5,196 bases of DNA from an uncultured Verrucomicrobiales bacterium (GCA_937969125.1 CALBVA010000206.1:1-5196), one strand, 5' to 3'; shown: positions 1 to 4,714, numbered from the stretch's first letter. Translations and numbers: made by a program. The notes: generated by a model from the sequence alone, not told the origin.

Positions 1-131
1 GACTCCAAAGTCTCACAGACTTTTTCAGCTTGAGACCAAATCATCGACACATCCGAATGGATCCCCACAATAAGCGAGAATCCCTTGCGGACCTTTGGTT
101 CCAGCTCAAAAGTTGACGCGGATGAGGAAAT
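1..131 (-). CDS. possible 5'-end of an unrecognised gene running off the left edge
   Basis: On the minus strand one frame is open from a stop at 146-144 to the window edge. It reads, in part, FELEPKVRKGFSLIVGIHSD. No ATG lies near its beginning. An AAGAGGAGG Shine-Dalgarno-like stretch (145-137) sits 5 nt upstream of an ATT codon at 131-129, which could be a rare start; the first in-frame ATG lies much further in. I do not recognise the family. It would diverge from the lipoprotein gene at 155. The codon-aligned plus-strand frame is also open from the left edge to a TGA at 114-116, so either could be the shadow of the other. The short visible length makes this a weak call. Confidence 0.25.
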   Translation of the reverse strand, partial: MSSSASTFELEPKVRKGFSLIVGIHSDVSMIWSQAEKVCETLE

Positions 132-154
132 AGCATCCTCCTCTTACCAATATT

Positions 155-571
155 ATGATTATGAAAAGAATACTCACAGCCCTTGCCGCCTCAGCTTCGC
201 TTTTATTTACCTCTTGCGGTGATTCCTCTGAGGATCTCGCCGAGGATATGGTCGCCCATCTGGAAGACGCCGCAGAGGCTCTGAAGGAGTTCAATTCGGG
301 CGATGAAAATGCCGAGGATACCATTAAGACCCTCGAAAAAATCGGCGATAAGCTAGCCGAAACCGTTGCTGCGGGAAAGAAGCTCAATGAAGATCTTTCC
401 GACGAAGAAAAGAAGGAGGAAGAAAAAGCCATGATGGAAAAATTTGGCAAGCGAATGGAGAAAGCCAGTGGCGATATCCAAGGTGAGGTAGTGAAGCTTA
501 CTACTTCCGGACAGGTCGGCGGTGCCGATGTCTCGAAGGCAGTTGAAGCCCTCTTTAAGAAGATGCAGTAA
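155..571 (+). CDS. small acidic helical lipoprotein, function unknown
   Basis: The 138-residue product begins with a lipoprotein signal: positive residues K4-R5, a hydrophobic stretch (6-17) and a lipobox at F18-T19-S20-C21, with Gly22 and Asp23 after the Cys. It is therefore predicted to be diacylated at C21 and anchored to a membrane. The mature part is highly charged and almost wholly helix-forming: Glu/Asp/Lys/Ala-rich heptad-like segments lie at about 25-60 and 65-115, with a KKEEEKAMMEKFGKRMEK stretch around 97-114. I see no enzyme motif. Two in-frame ATGs, at 155 and 161, precede the KR; the second gives a more usual signal length, and neither has a Shine-Dalgarno. It is followed by a strong intrinsic terminator and looks monocistronic. 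I do not recognise a named family. Confidence 0.8.
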   Translation: MIMKRILTALAASASLLFTSCGDSSEDLAEDMVAHLEDAAEALKEFNSGDENAEDTIKTLEKIGDKLAETVAAGKKLNEDLSDEEKKEEEKAMMEKFGKRMEKASGDIQGEVVKLTTSGQVGGADVSKAVEALFKKMQ

Positions 572-594
572 GTGTTACTAACACCTAGAATCAC

Positions 595-630
595 AAAGCA
601 CCGGTGCGAGAGAGTTCCGGTGCTTTTTTA
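595..630 (+). terminator. intrinsic terminator of the lipoprotein gene
   Basis: The arms AAAGCACCGG (595-604) and CCGGTGCTTT (617-626) pair perfectly over 10 bp around a 12-nt loop, and a T-run follows (624-629). It lies 24 bp after the lipoprotein stop. Read on the minus strand, the T-tract is poorer (TTTGTGATT), so it may act only weakly on the convergent gene that ends at 655. Confidence 0.9.
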
Positions 631-654
631 TGCCTATGTCTCGTGGTCGCAGGC

Positions 655-1218
655 TTAATTTTTCGCCGGAGGCACGTCGGTGAGTTCGGACCACTGGACT
701 TCGCCTTGGTCGATTTTCTGGATTTCGTAGGCATATACGGCGTCCTCATTATGAGGATCGATAGTAACGGCGAGGTCGAGGAGGGCGCGCGCAAGGAGGA
801 GGTTTTTTTCGCCCTTCTGCTCCTTCAGGGCCTCGGCGCGGACCACGAAAAGGGAGGCCAAGGTCTTAGGGCTGTATTTCATCTCAGCCTTTTTTGGCAT
901 GACCGACTTGGCGAGCTGGAACTTCAGGACGGTGGCTCGCTTGTTACGCGAGGAGAGATTGAGAGCAAGAGCGAGGGCCTTACGGGCGAAGTCGAGGGAG
1001 GAGCGGCTGGCTTTTTGGTCGACGACATGATTCGCGACATAGTTTGCGAGGCTAGTGGCATATTCATCCCGCTCGCGCTGAAGGAGGCCGAGGTCCTCGG
1101 TGAAAACCCCTTGCCCGACGACGGGTGCCTTGAAGTCGAATTTTTCCTCGGCGGAAACTACGACGATGGATCCGCAGGATAAGAGAATTCTCAGGCAAGC
1201 TTGTCCGATAGCGCGCAT
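655..1218 (-). CDS. secreted TPR-like helical protein, function unknown
   Basis: The product is 187 residues. The chosen ATG (1218-1216) is preceded by GGGGAG at 1234-1229, 10 nt away. It starts a signal peptide: R2, a hydrophobic core 11-21, and a signal peptidase I site V21-S22-A23 before EEKFDF. A lipobox-like LLSC (12-15) is less likely because hydrophobic residues continue after it. The mature part is helical with two TPR-like hairpins: about 72-105 (FARKALALALNLSSRNK) and 138-170 (ALLDLAVTIDPHNEDAVYAY). The second has the DP-N-DA pattern typical between TPR helices. Such proteins usually mediate protein contacts; no partner is evident. The open frame extends further upstream to 1497, but that part is antisense to the folate gene and is rejected as coding. 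Confidence 0.75.
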   Translation of the reverse strand: MRAIGQACLRILLSCGSIVVVSAEEKFDFKAPVVGQGVFTEDLGLLQRERDEYATSLANYVANHVVDQKASRSSLDFARKALALALNLSSRNKRATVLKFQLAKSVMPKKAEMKYSPKTLASLFVVRAEALKEQKGEKNLLLARALLDLAVTIDPHNEDAVYAYEIQKIDQGEVQWSELTDVPPAKN

Positions 1219-1228
1219 CGGCAGTAGT

Positions 1229-1234
1229 CTCCCC
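1229..1234 (-). promoter_or_regulatory. ribosome binding site that fixes the start of the TPR-like gene
   Basis: GGGGAG on the minus strand lies 10 nt before the ATG at 1218-1216. It supports this start over upstream ATGs in the same frame. It sits in the 19-bp gap between two divergent genes and overlaps one arm of an inverted repeat. Confidence 0.55.
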
Positions 1235-1246
1235 GCGATGAGCGGG
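1232..1246. repeat. inverted repeat enclosing a start codon
   Basis: CCCGC (1232-1236) and GCGGG (1242-1246) form a perfect 5-bp stem around the loop GATGA. That loop contains the ATG (1238-1240) of the folate cyclo-ligase gene. On the minus strand one arm is part of the Shine-Dalgarno of the divergent gene. It could be an RNA hairpin that presents the start codon, a small operator, or chance. Confidence 0.4.
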
Positions 1247-1783
1247 AAGGCAAGTCCCAAGGCTGAACTGCGAAGCAGAGTCCGCGAGCTTCTGGATAAA
1301 CTTCCAGAAGCGAAAAGAGAGGCGCAATCAGAGAAGATCCGTGAACAGCTCAGATTCCCGCCCGGAGCCCGAGTGGCAATCTTCGCCGGGACCAATCGCG
1401 AACCGGATCTGCTCCCACTCATCGCCCGATATCCGGAAGTGCTATGGAGCCTTCCGAAGGTGACCGGCCCGGGAGAAATGAAGTTCCTCCGCGTCAATGA
1501 AACCTCGTCCTTGTCTCCCGGAGCCTATGGAATTCTAGAGTCCGATACGGGTGAGATTGAAGAGGAGATCGAGATTTTCCTCTGCCCCGGAGTGGCCTTC
1601 ACGGAACAAGGTCGACGACTTGGTCAGGGGGGCGGGTTCTATGATCGCTATCTGTCTCGATTTCCAGACGCCGGGAAGATTGGCATCTGCTTCCGGGAGC
1701 AGTTGCTAGACGATCTCCCGGGCGAGGATCACGACATCCAGATGGATCGAGTAATCACTTCTTCGGCGGCACCTTCAGTTTAA
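1238..1783 (+). CDS. 5-formyltetrahydrofolate cyclo-ligase (methenyl-THF synthetase)
   Basis: This cytoplasmic enzyme converts 5-formyl-THF and ATP to 5,10-methenyl-THF, returning folate to one-carbon metabolism. The 181-residue product matches the usual family length of about 180-200. Family signatures visible are the N-terminal K8-x-x-L-R12 element of the nucleotide-binding region, the PEVLWSLPKV strand region (66-75), the diagnostic PGVAFTEQGRRLGQGGGFYDR-type motif at about 117-137, and a C-terminal E-D-H-D-I-x-M-D-R-V-I-T segment (163-174). The ATG at 1238 is chosen because the family begins at the K-x-x-L-R helix; the open frame starts at 1100, but those residues are antisense to the neighbouring gene's signal peptide. 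No Shine-Dalgarno is seen and the ATG lies in a hairpin loop. The last 29 bp overlap apaG. The family has been named ygfA, fau or MTHFS, so no single symbol is given. Confidence 0.92.
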   Translation: MSGKASPKAELRSRVRELLDKLPEAKREAQSEKIREQLRFPPGARVAIFAGTNREPDLLPLIARYPEVLWSLPKVTGPGEMKFLRVNETSSLSPGAYGILESDTGEIEEEIEIFLCPGVAFTEQGRRLGQGGGFYDRYLSRFPDAGKIGICFREQLLDDLPGEDHDIQMDRVITSSAAPSV

Positions 1784-2141
1784 AATTTGGGATGGTGACG
1801 CGGATTTTTTCGCCACTATCGAGGATCCCGAAGAATGTTCCCCAGGCCTCGCTGTTCATTTTCACGACGTGGTAGGAATTATAAGAGAAGCGCTCGCCCG
1901 GCCGCAGGAGCGGAGTTTCCCCCACCACGCCACTGCCTTCCACGACAACGGTTTCGCCATCGCCGCTCTTCACGATCCACTTCCGCCCGCGAATGGTGAG
2001 GGTTTGCTCGGAGTCATTGATGATGGAAAGGAAGTAGACGAAGGGATGGGGCCGGTCGTCGGGTGCGTCGAGATGAGGCATGTAAATGACCTCGTCGATC
2101 TCCACGCGGAGACCGGGAATTTCACGATAGACCTTTGACAC
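1755..2141 (-). CDS. apaG: ApaG family protein (DUF525)
   Basis: The 128-residue product aligns along its length with E. coli ApaG (125 aa, from memory). The shared pattern includes FVYFLSIIND (34-43), GRKWIV (52-57), the family signature G-S-G-V-V-G-E-T-P-L-L-R-P-G-E (69-83), Y-x-S (87-89), and the terminal IPNFKLKVP (117-125). ApaG has a fibronectin-III/immunoglobulin-like beta fold; its biochemical role is poorly defined (links to divalent cations and Ap4A metabolism are reported for enterobacteria). The start is a GTG (2141-2139) with AGG at 2152-2150, 8 nt upstream. It ends with TGA exactly where the family ends, so UGA works as a stop here. It lies 30 bp after miaB on the same strand and probably shares its transcript. 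Its 3' end overlaps the convergent folate gene with no terminator between. Confidence 0.93.
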   Translation of the reverse strand: MSKVYREIPGLRVEIDEVIYMPHLDAPDDRPHPFVYFLSIINDSEQTLTIRGRKWIVKSGDGETVVVEGSGVVGETPLLRPGERFSYNSYHVVKMNSEAWGTFFGILDSGEKIRVTIPNFKLKVPPKK

Positions 2142-2171
2142 GAGATGAGCCTAGCAGCGTGCCGAACTGAC

Positions 2172-3602
2172 TCAATAAATCTCGGGAGTTCCGTAGAGAG
2201 TATATCCGGTGGAGTCCTCGATCTTGATATCAATGAGTTCTCCGGTCATGCGATCAGCGTCGCCATCAAAGATCACGATCTTGTTTTGCGAGGTACGCCC
2301 GCTGAGGCGGGATTTATTGCTCTTACTCGGACCCTCACAGAGAACCTGCTGGATGGTGCCCAGGAATTTCGCGTTCTTGGCGAAAGTGAGCTCTTCCTGC
2401 ACCTTGAGGAGGTATTGATTCCGCTCCTCCTTGGTTTTCTCATCAAGCTGATCCTCCATTTCCGCAGCGGGGGTGTCCTTCCGTTTCGAGTAGCGGAAGA
2501 TGAAGCTATTATCGAAGCCGACATGCTTCATGCAGTCGACGGTGTCTTGAAAGTCCTGCTCGGTCTCGCCGGGGAAGCCGACGATAATATCGGTAGTGAT
2601 GGCGAGATCAGGTCGCGCGGCCTTCATCTTGTCACAAATCGCGAGGAATTTTTCGTTTTTATAGGGACGGCGCATCAGCTTCAGCATGCGATCGCTACCG
2701 CTCTGCATCGGGAAGTGAATGTGTGAGCAAAGCTTTGGCAGATAAGTGAAGGCCTCGACGAGGTCGTCACGATACCCAATCGGGTGCGGACTGGTGAAAC
2801 GAATGCGATGGAGCCCCTCGATCTCATGCACCGCTTCGAGGAGCTGGACGAAGGGTGACTTACCATCGACCTTCGGGAACTCGGTGCGGCCGTAGAGATT
2901 CACAATCTGTCCTAGCAGAGTAACTTCCTTCACGCCTTTTTGGACGAGGGCTTTCACCTCATCGACGATGTCTGAAATGGGGCGTCCCCTCTCCTTCCCC
3001 CGGGTGTCGGGGACGATGCAGAAGGAGCAGCGCATGTTACAGCCCTGCATAATGCTGACGAAGGCAGTGGCCTGCTGATTCTCGCGCGGGACGTGATCGC
3101 GAATGGTATTCTGGCTGCCGACTTCCTCCTCGGTATCAACCATGCGGGCGGAGATCACCTTGCCATTGTTGGTATTAATGACCTCGTCTTCCACGCGGGT
3201 GGTGGTCATTTCCGCGCCTACCTCATCCATGCGGGTTTCGAGGCGGCGATTGAGAATGCTATCCACGTAATCAAAGACGCGGTGGTATTTCTGGGTGCCC
3301 ACGACGAGATCGAGGTGCGGGATGCGATCAAAAAGCTCCGATCCGCGGCTCTGTGCCATGCAGCCCATGAAACCATAAACGACGTGGTCCCGCTGCTCTC
3401 GGTATTTCCCCATCATGCCCATCTTGCCGAGGGCCTTTTGCTCGGCTTGATCGCGGACACTACAGGTGTTGATCAGGATGGCGTCAGCCTCCTGTTCGGT
3501 CGGGGTGAGAGTGTAACCTCTTTCAGAAAACGTCTGAGCAACCTGCTCAGAATCTCGCTCATTCATCTGTCACCCGTAGGTTTTAATAAAGACCTTTGGC
3601 AT
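2172..3602 (-). CDS. miaB: tRNA-2-methylthio-N6-dimethylallyladenosine synthase with Sec at the first cluster ligand
   Basis: MiaB adds the 2-methylthio group to i6A37 of tRNAs reading UNN codons, using radical SAM chemistry and an auxiliary [4Fe-4S] cluster. With the in-frame UGA read as Sec the product is 476 aa, normal for the family. The MTTase/UPF0004 domain (about 1-125) holds the three auxiliary-cluster ligands as U11 (KTYGUQMN), C47 (INTCSVR) and C81 (GFMGC). The radical SAM domain (about 178-400) has C188-x3-C192-x2-C195. A TRAM domain (about 408-473) carries EGPSK and SGRTSQNK. An in-frame TAA at 3617-3615 and no other start codon make the ATG at 3602-3600 the start; no Shine-Dalgarno is obvious. 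A pipeline treating UGA as stop would begin at ATG 3566, losing 12 residues including the ligand. An acidic linker (about 122-172) separates the first two domains. The gene ends with a normal UGA stop. The Sec reading is inference; the family assignment is secure. Confidence 0.9.
3533..3572 (-). promoter_or_regulatory. candidate SECIS element and Sec codon of miaB
   Basis: The UGA is at 3572-3570 on the minus strand. Starting 18 nt later, UCUGAGC (3551-3545) and GCUCAGA (3539-3533) form a perfect 7-bp stem around the loop AGGUU (3544-3540). There are 25 nt between UGA and loop, and G is the second loop base. Bacterial SECIS elements typically have a short apical loop with a G among the first two bases, about 16-37 nt after UGA. 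The loop resembles the AGGUCU loop of E. coli fdhF, which SelB contacts. The hairpin lies wholly within coding sequence. Confidence 0.75.
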
Positions 3603-3671
3603 GGGAGGAACCGCTTAACGTGGGGGAACCGCATTAACAACCACGAATGTCAGGACATCCTAAAAACACAC

Positions 3672-3700
3672 TTGACGCCCTCCGCTGGTCTTCCTAGCGT
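3672..3700 (+). promoter_or_regulatory. predicted rpsU promoter
   Basis: TTGACG (3672-3677) and TAGCGT (3695-3700) are separated by 17 bp, the ideal sigma70 spacing. Transcription would begin near 3707, giving a leader of about 27 nt that contains the Shine-Dalgarno. The -35 is near consensus and the -10 is moderate. Confidence 0.55.
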
Positions 3701-3719
3701 CCCGCTCCCCGACGAACCC

Positions 3720-3725
3720 AAGGGG
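3720..3725 (+). promoter_or_regulatory. ribosome binding site of rpsU
   Basis: AAGGGG lies 8 nt before the rpsU ATG. It is the clearest plus-strand Shine-Dalgarno in the window and contrasts with the double-Sec gene downstream, which has none. Confidence 0.7.
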
Positions 3726-3733
3726 AATTTCTT

Positions 3734-3994
3734 ATGGCAAAACACACCCGTGGCGTAGACGTCAAAAATGGAGAGACTGTAGATCGTGCTCTCAAGCGTT
3801 TGAAAACCAAGCTCGACACCGAGGGCATCCTCGAGGAAATGCGCCGTCGACGTGCGCATGAAAGCACCATCACCCGCGCGATCCGCAAGGCTCGCACCGC
3901 ACCGAAGCGTAACAAGGTCCGTTGGAGATTCCAGAGCGAGTCCCAAGTCGCCACAGCTGAAGCCGCCGCAGCAGCCCGCGCTGCCTCTGAGTAA
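3734..3994 (+). CDS. rpsU: small ribosomal subunit protein bS21
   Basis: bS21 is a small basic protein of the 30S subunit near the platform and the 3' end of 16S rRNA, with a role in initiation. The 86-residue product matches the family: the opening VDVKNGETVDRALKRLKTK (8-26) corresponds to the bS21 segment ending in DVALRRFKR, followed by EGILEEMRRRRAHES (30-44) and a basic stretch ending RKARTAPKRNKVRWRF (51-66). The last 20 or so residues are an Ala/Glu-rich tail (ATAEAAAAARAASE) beyond the core. It has a good promoter, a good Shine-Dalgarno and its own strong terminator, so it appears monocistronic. Confidence 0.93.
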   Translation: MAKHTRGVDVKNGETVDRALKRLKTKLDTEGILEEMRRRRAHESTITRAIRKARTAPKRNKVRWRFQSESQVATAEAAAAARAASE

Positions 3995-4028
3995 CCAATT
4001 TTCGAAACTTTAAAGGGTTCATTTTTTG

Positions 4029-4065
4029 AAACACCCGGTGGAATTTTCCGCCGGGTGTTTTTTTA
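4029..4065 (+). terminator. intrinsic terminator of rpsU
   Basis: AAACACCCGG (4029-4038) pairs with CCGGGTGTTT (4051-4060), extended inward by a U-G and two G-C pairs to 13 bp around a 6-nt loop AATTTT. T-run at 4058-4064. It separates rpsU from the selenoprotein gene, which therefore needs its own promoter unless readthrough occurs. Confidence 0.93.
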
Positions 4066-4079
4066 TCGAAATTGTCTGA

Positions 4080-4107
4080 TTGTTATCTTGAGCAGGCCAC
4101 GTAGAAT
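4080..4107 (+). promoter_or_regulatory. possible promoter of the double-Sec gene
   Basis: TTGTTA (4080-4085) and TAGAAT (4102-4107, five of six matches to TATAAT) are 16 bp apart. The predicted start of transcription, near 4114, is only about 3 nt before the ATG at 4117. With no Shine-Dalgarno present, the message may be leaderless or nearly so. Confidence 0.4.
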
Positions 4108-4116
4108 TCCACTGCT

Positions 4117-4683
4117 ATGAATGCAAAAATAAAATTCGGTATGATGTGTGCCTTTGGCGCAGTGACGATGCCCGCTTACGCGGCTCCCAGCACTGCTGTT
4201 GAAGAAACTGCTGCCTCCACTGTCACCGGTTACACGGTGGCGTTCAGTGGTGGTGGGTGAGGAGCTGCAAACAAGGCCCGTGCGGCCCTGACTGCTCTTG
4301 AAGGCGTGAACAAAGTGATGCTTTCCGGCACCACTGCCTTCGTCCTCACTGAAGAAGGAACCAAGCTGACCCGCGGCACCGTTCGTAAGGCTTTCACTCC
4401 GAAAGGACTGAAAGTTGAGAAAGTGTCGAAGAAGGAAGTGGCCAAGCCCAAGGAGGCTTACCACCTCACCATCACTGGTGGGACATGAGCACAAACCAAT
4501 GAGAGATTGCGTGCCGATCTCGAAAAGTTGGATGAAGTGAGCATGGCCTTTGTTGATCGGGGTCAAGTTACCCTTCTCATGTCAAAGTCCGAATCCTTCG
4601 ATAAAGAGAAGATTGGAAAGATCACCAAGAAGCGGAAATCGGAACTTAAGGATTCGAAGAAGCTTCCTGAGCTGCCTTTCTAA
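4117..4683 (+). CDS. secreted tandem HMA-like protein with two selenocysteines (novel selenoprotein candidate)
   Basis: Read with two in-frame UGAs as Sec, the frame runs 188 codons from ATG 4117 to TAA 4681-4683. Residues 1-22 form a signal peptide (K4, K6, hydrophobic core 7-18, site A20-Y21-A22), so the protein is exported. Two repeats follow, at about 38-103 and 114-178, each with the beta-alpha-beta-beta-alpha-beta pattern of HMA/MerP domains: a strand (YTVAFSG; YHLTITG), the loop GGGU48 or GGTU124, a helix, then LEGVNKV or LDEVSMA as in the HMA L-x-G-V-x-x-V motif. U occupies the first Cys position of GMxCxxC; the second Cys is Ala51 or Thr127. The mature protein has no Cys. Likely roles, by inference, are soft-metal (Hg, Cu, Ag) binding by two selenolates or redox work through a U48-U124 diselenide. 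No Shine-Dalgarno is seen. A pseudogene is unlikely: both UGAs fall at equivalent positions, each is followed by a hairpin, and no frameshift occurs. The family is not one I can name. Confidence 0.82.
4228..4425 (+). repeat. HMA-like repeat 1 (residues 38-103)
   Basis: First of two diverged protein repeats. It starts GYTVAFSGGGU with U48 nine residues after Y39 and Asn at U+4 (N52), and has an R-A pair, then L-x-x-L-E-G-V. It aligns with the second repeat without gaps as far as U+4, which suggests an old internal duplication that carried the UGA with it. Confidence 0.7.
4258..4298 (+). promoter_or_regulatory. candidate SECIS 1 and Sec48 codon
   Basis: The UGA is at 4258-4260. GGCC (4275-4278) and GGCC (4284-4287) pair around the loop CGUGC (4279-4283), 18 nt after the UGA. 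An outer helix GGAGC (4261-4265) with GCUCU (4294-4298) can close the structure. Loop size, distance and G at the second loop position fit the known bacterial SECIS pattern. The loop is identical to that of SECIS 2. Confidence 0.7.
4456..4650 (+). repeat. HMA-like repeat 2 (residues 114-178)
   Basis: Second repeat, starting AYHLTITGGTU with U124 nine residues after Y115 and Asn at U+4 (N128), the same spacing as repeat 1. A one-residue insertion follows before R132-A133 and L-x-x-L-D-E-V. The end is Lys-rich and diverges from repeat 1, so its last strand is uncertain. Confidence 0.65.
4486..4521 (+). promoter_or_regulatory. candidate SECIS 2 and Sec124 codon
   Basis: The UGA is at 4486-4488. 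GAGAUUG (4503-4509) pairs with CGAUCUC (4515-4521) over 7 bp, including one U-G wobble, around the loop CGUGC (4510-4514). The loop starts after 21 nt, three more than in SECIS 1, matching the one-codon insertion in this repeat. The stem sequence differs from that of SECIS 1 while the loop is the same, as expected of a SelB-recognised element. Confidence 0.75.
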
Positions 4684-4714
4684 GATTCTCCCTCTGAAGC
4701 ACCTCAATTTAAAG

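Larger units (their letters stand above)
3603..3733. other. divergent intergenic region between miaB and rpsU
   Basis: This 131-bp gap must hold the promoters of both divergent genes. A good sigma70-like promoter for rpsU is visible at 3672-3700. On the miaB side I find no convincing -35/-10 pair; a GTTAAT-like -10 is possible but has no good partner. I see no RNA gene in it. Confidence 0.6.

Noticed and set aside
3..116. Plus-strand C-terminal fragment ending at TGA 114-116.
   Set aside because: It has no recognisable motif and is codon-aligned antisense to the open minus frame. I could not decide between them and kept only the minus frame, at low confidence.
604..1182. 192-codon plus-strand open frame.
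   Set aside because: It is antisense to the TPR-like gene and begins inside a terminator hairpin. The minus-strand reading has a signal peptide, a ribosome binding site and helical repeats.
1183..1192. GAGAATTCTC palindrome upstream of the folate gene.
   Set aside because: A 10-bp palindrome inside the signal-peptide coding region of the divergent gene, with no second copy or good promoter beside it. It is probably chance.
1100..1237. N-terminal extension of the folate cyclo-ligase.
   Set aside because: The extra 46 residues have no family counterpart and are antisense to the signal peptide of the divergent gene.
2172..3566. miaB starting at ATG 3566 (464 aa).
   Set aside because: This start removes the first conserved cluster ligand, and the 12 codons upstream spell the normal MiaB N-terminus in the same frame, interrupted only by one UGA at the Cys position.
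3093..3758. 221-codon plus-strand open frame.
   Set aside because: It is antisense to miaB, crosses the divergent promoter region and overlaps the start of rpsU in another frame. The miaB reading is certain.
4306..4488. A separate 60-aa gene between the two UGAs.
   Set aside because: It begins inside repeat 1 at M68, has no signal or complete domain, and is continuous in frame with both flanking segments.
4063..4566. 167-codon minus-strand open frame.
   Set aside because: It lies antisense to the double-Sec gene and reads through the rpsU terminator. Its Ser/Gly/His-rich product has no recognisable domain, so it is a shadow.
4117..4683. Pseudogene with two nonsense mutations.
   Set aside because: Both stops are UGA, both fall at the equivalent metal-site position of two repeats, each is followed by a SECIS-like hairpin, and the rest of the frame is intact between a promoter-like site and a terminator. 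Decay would not produce this pattern.
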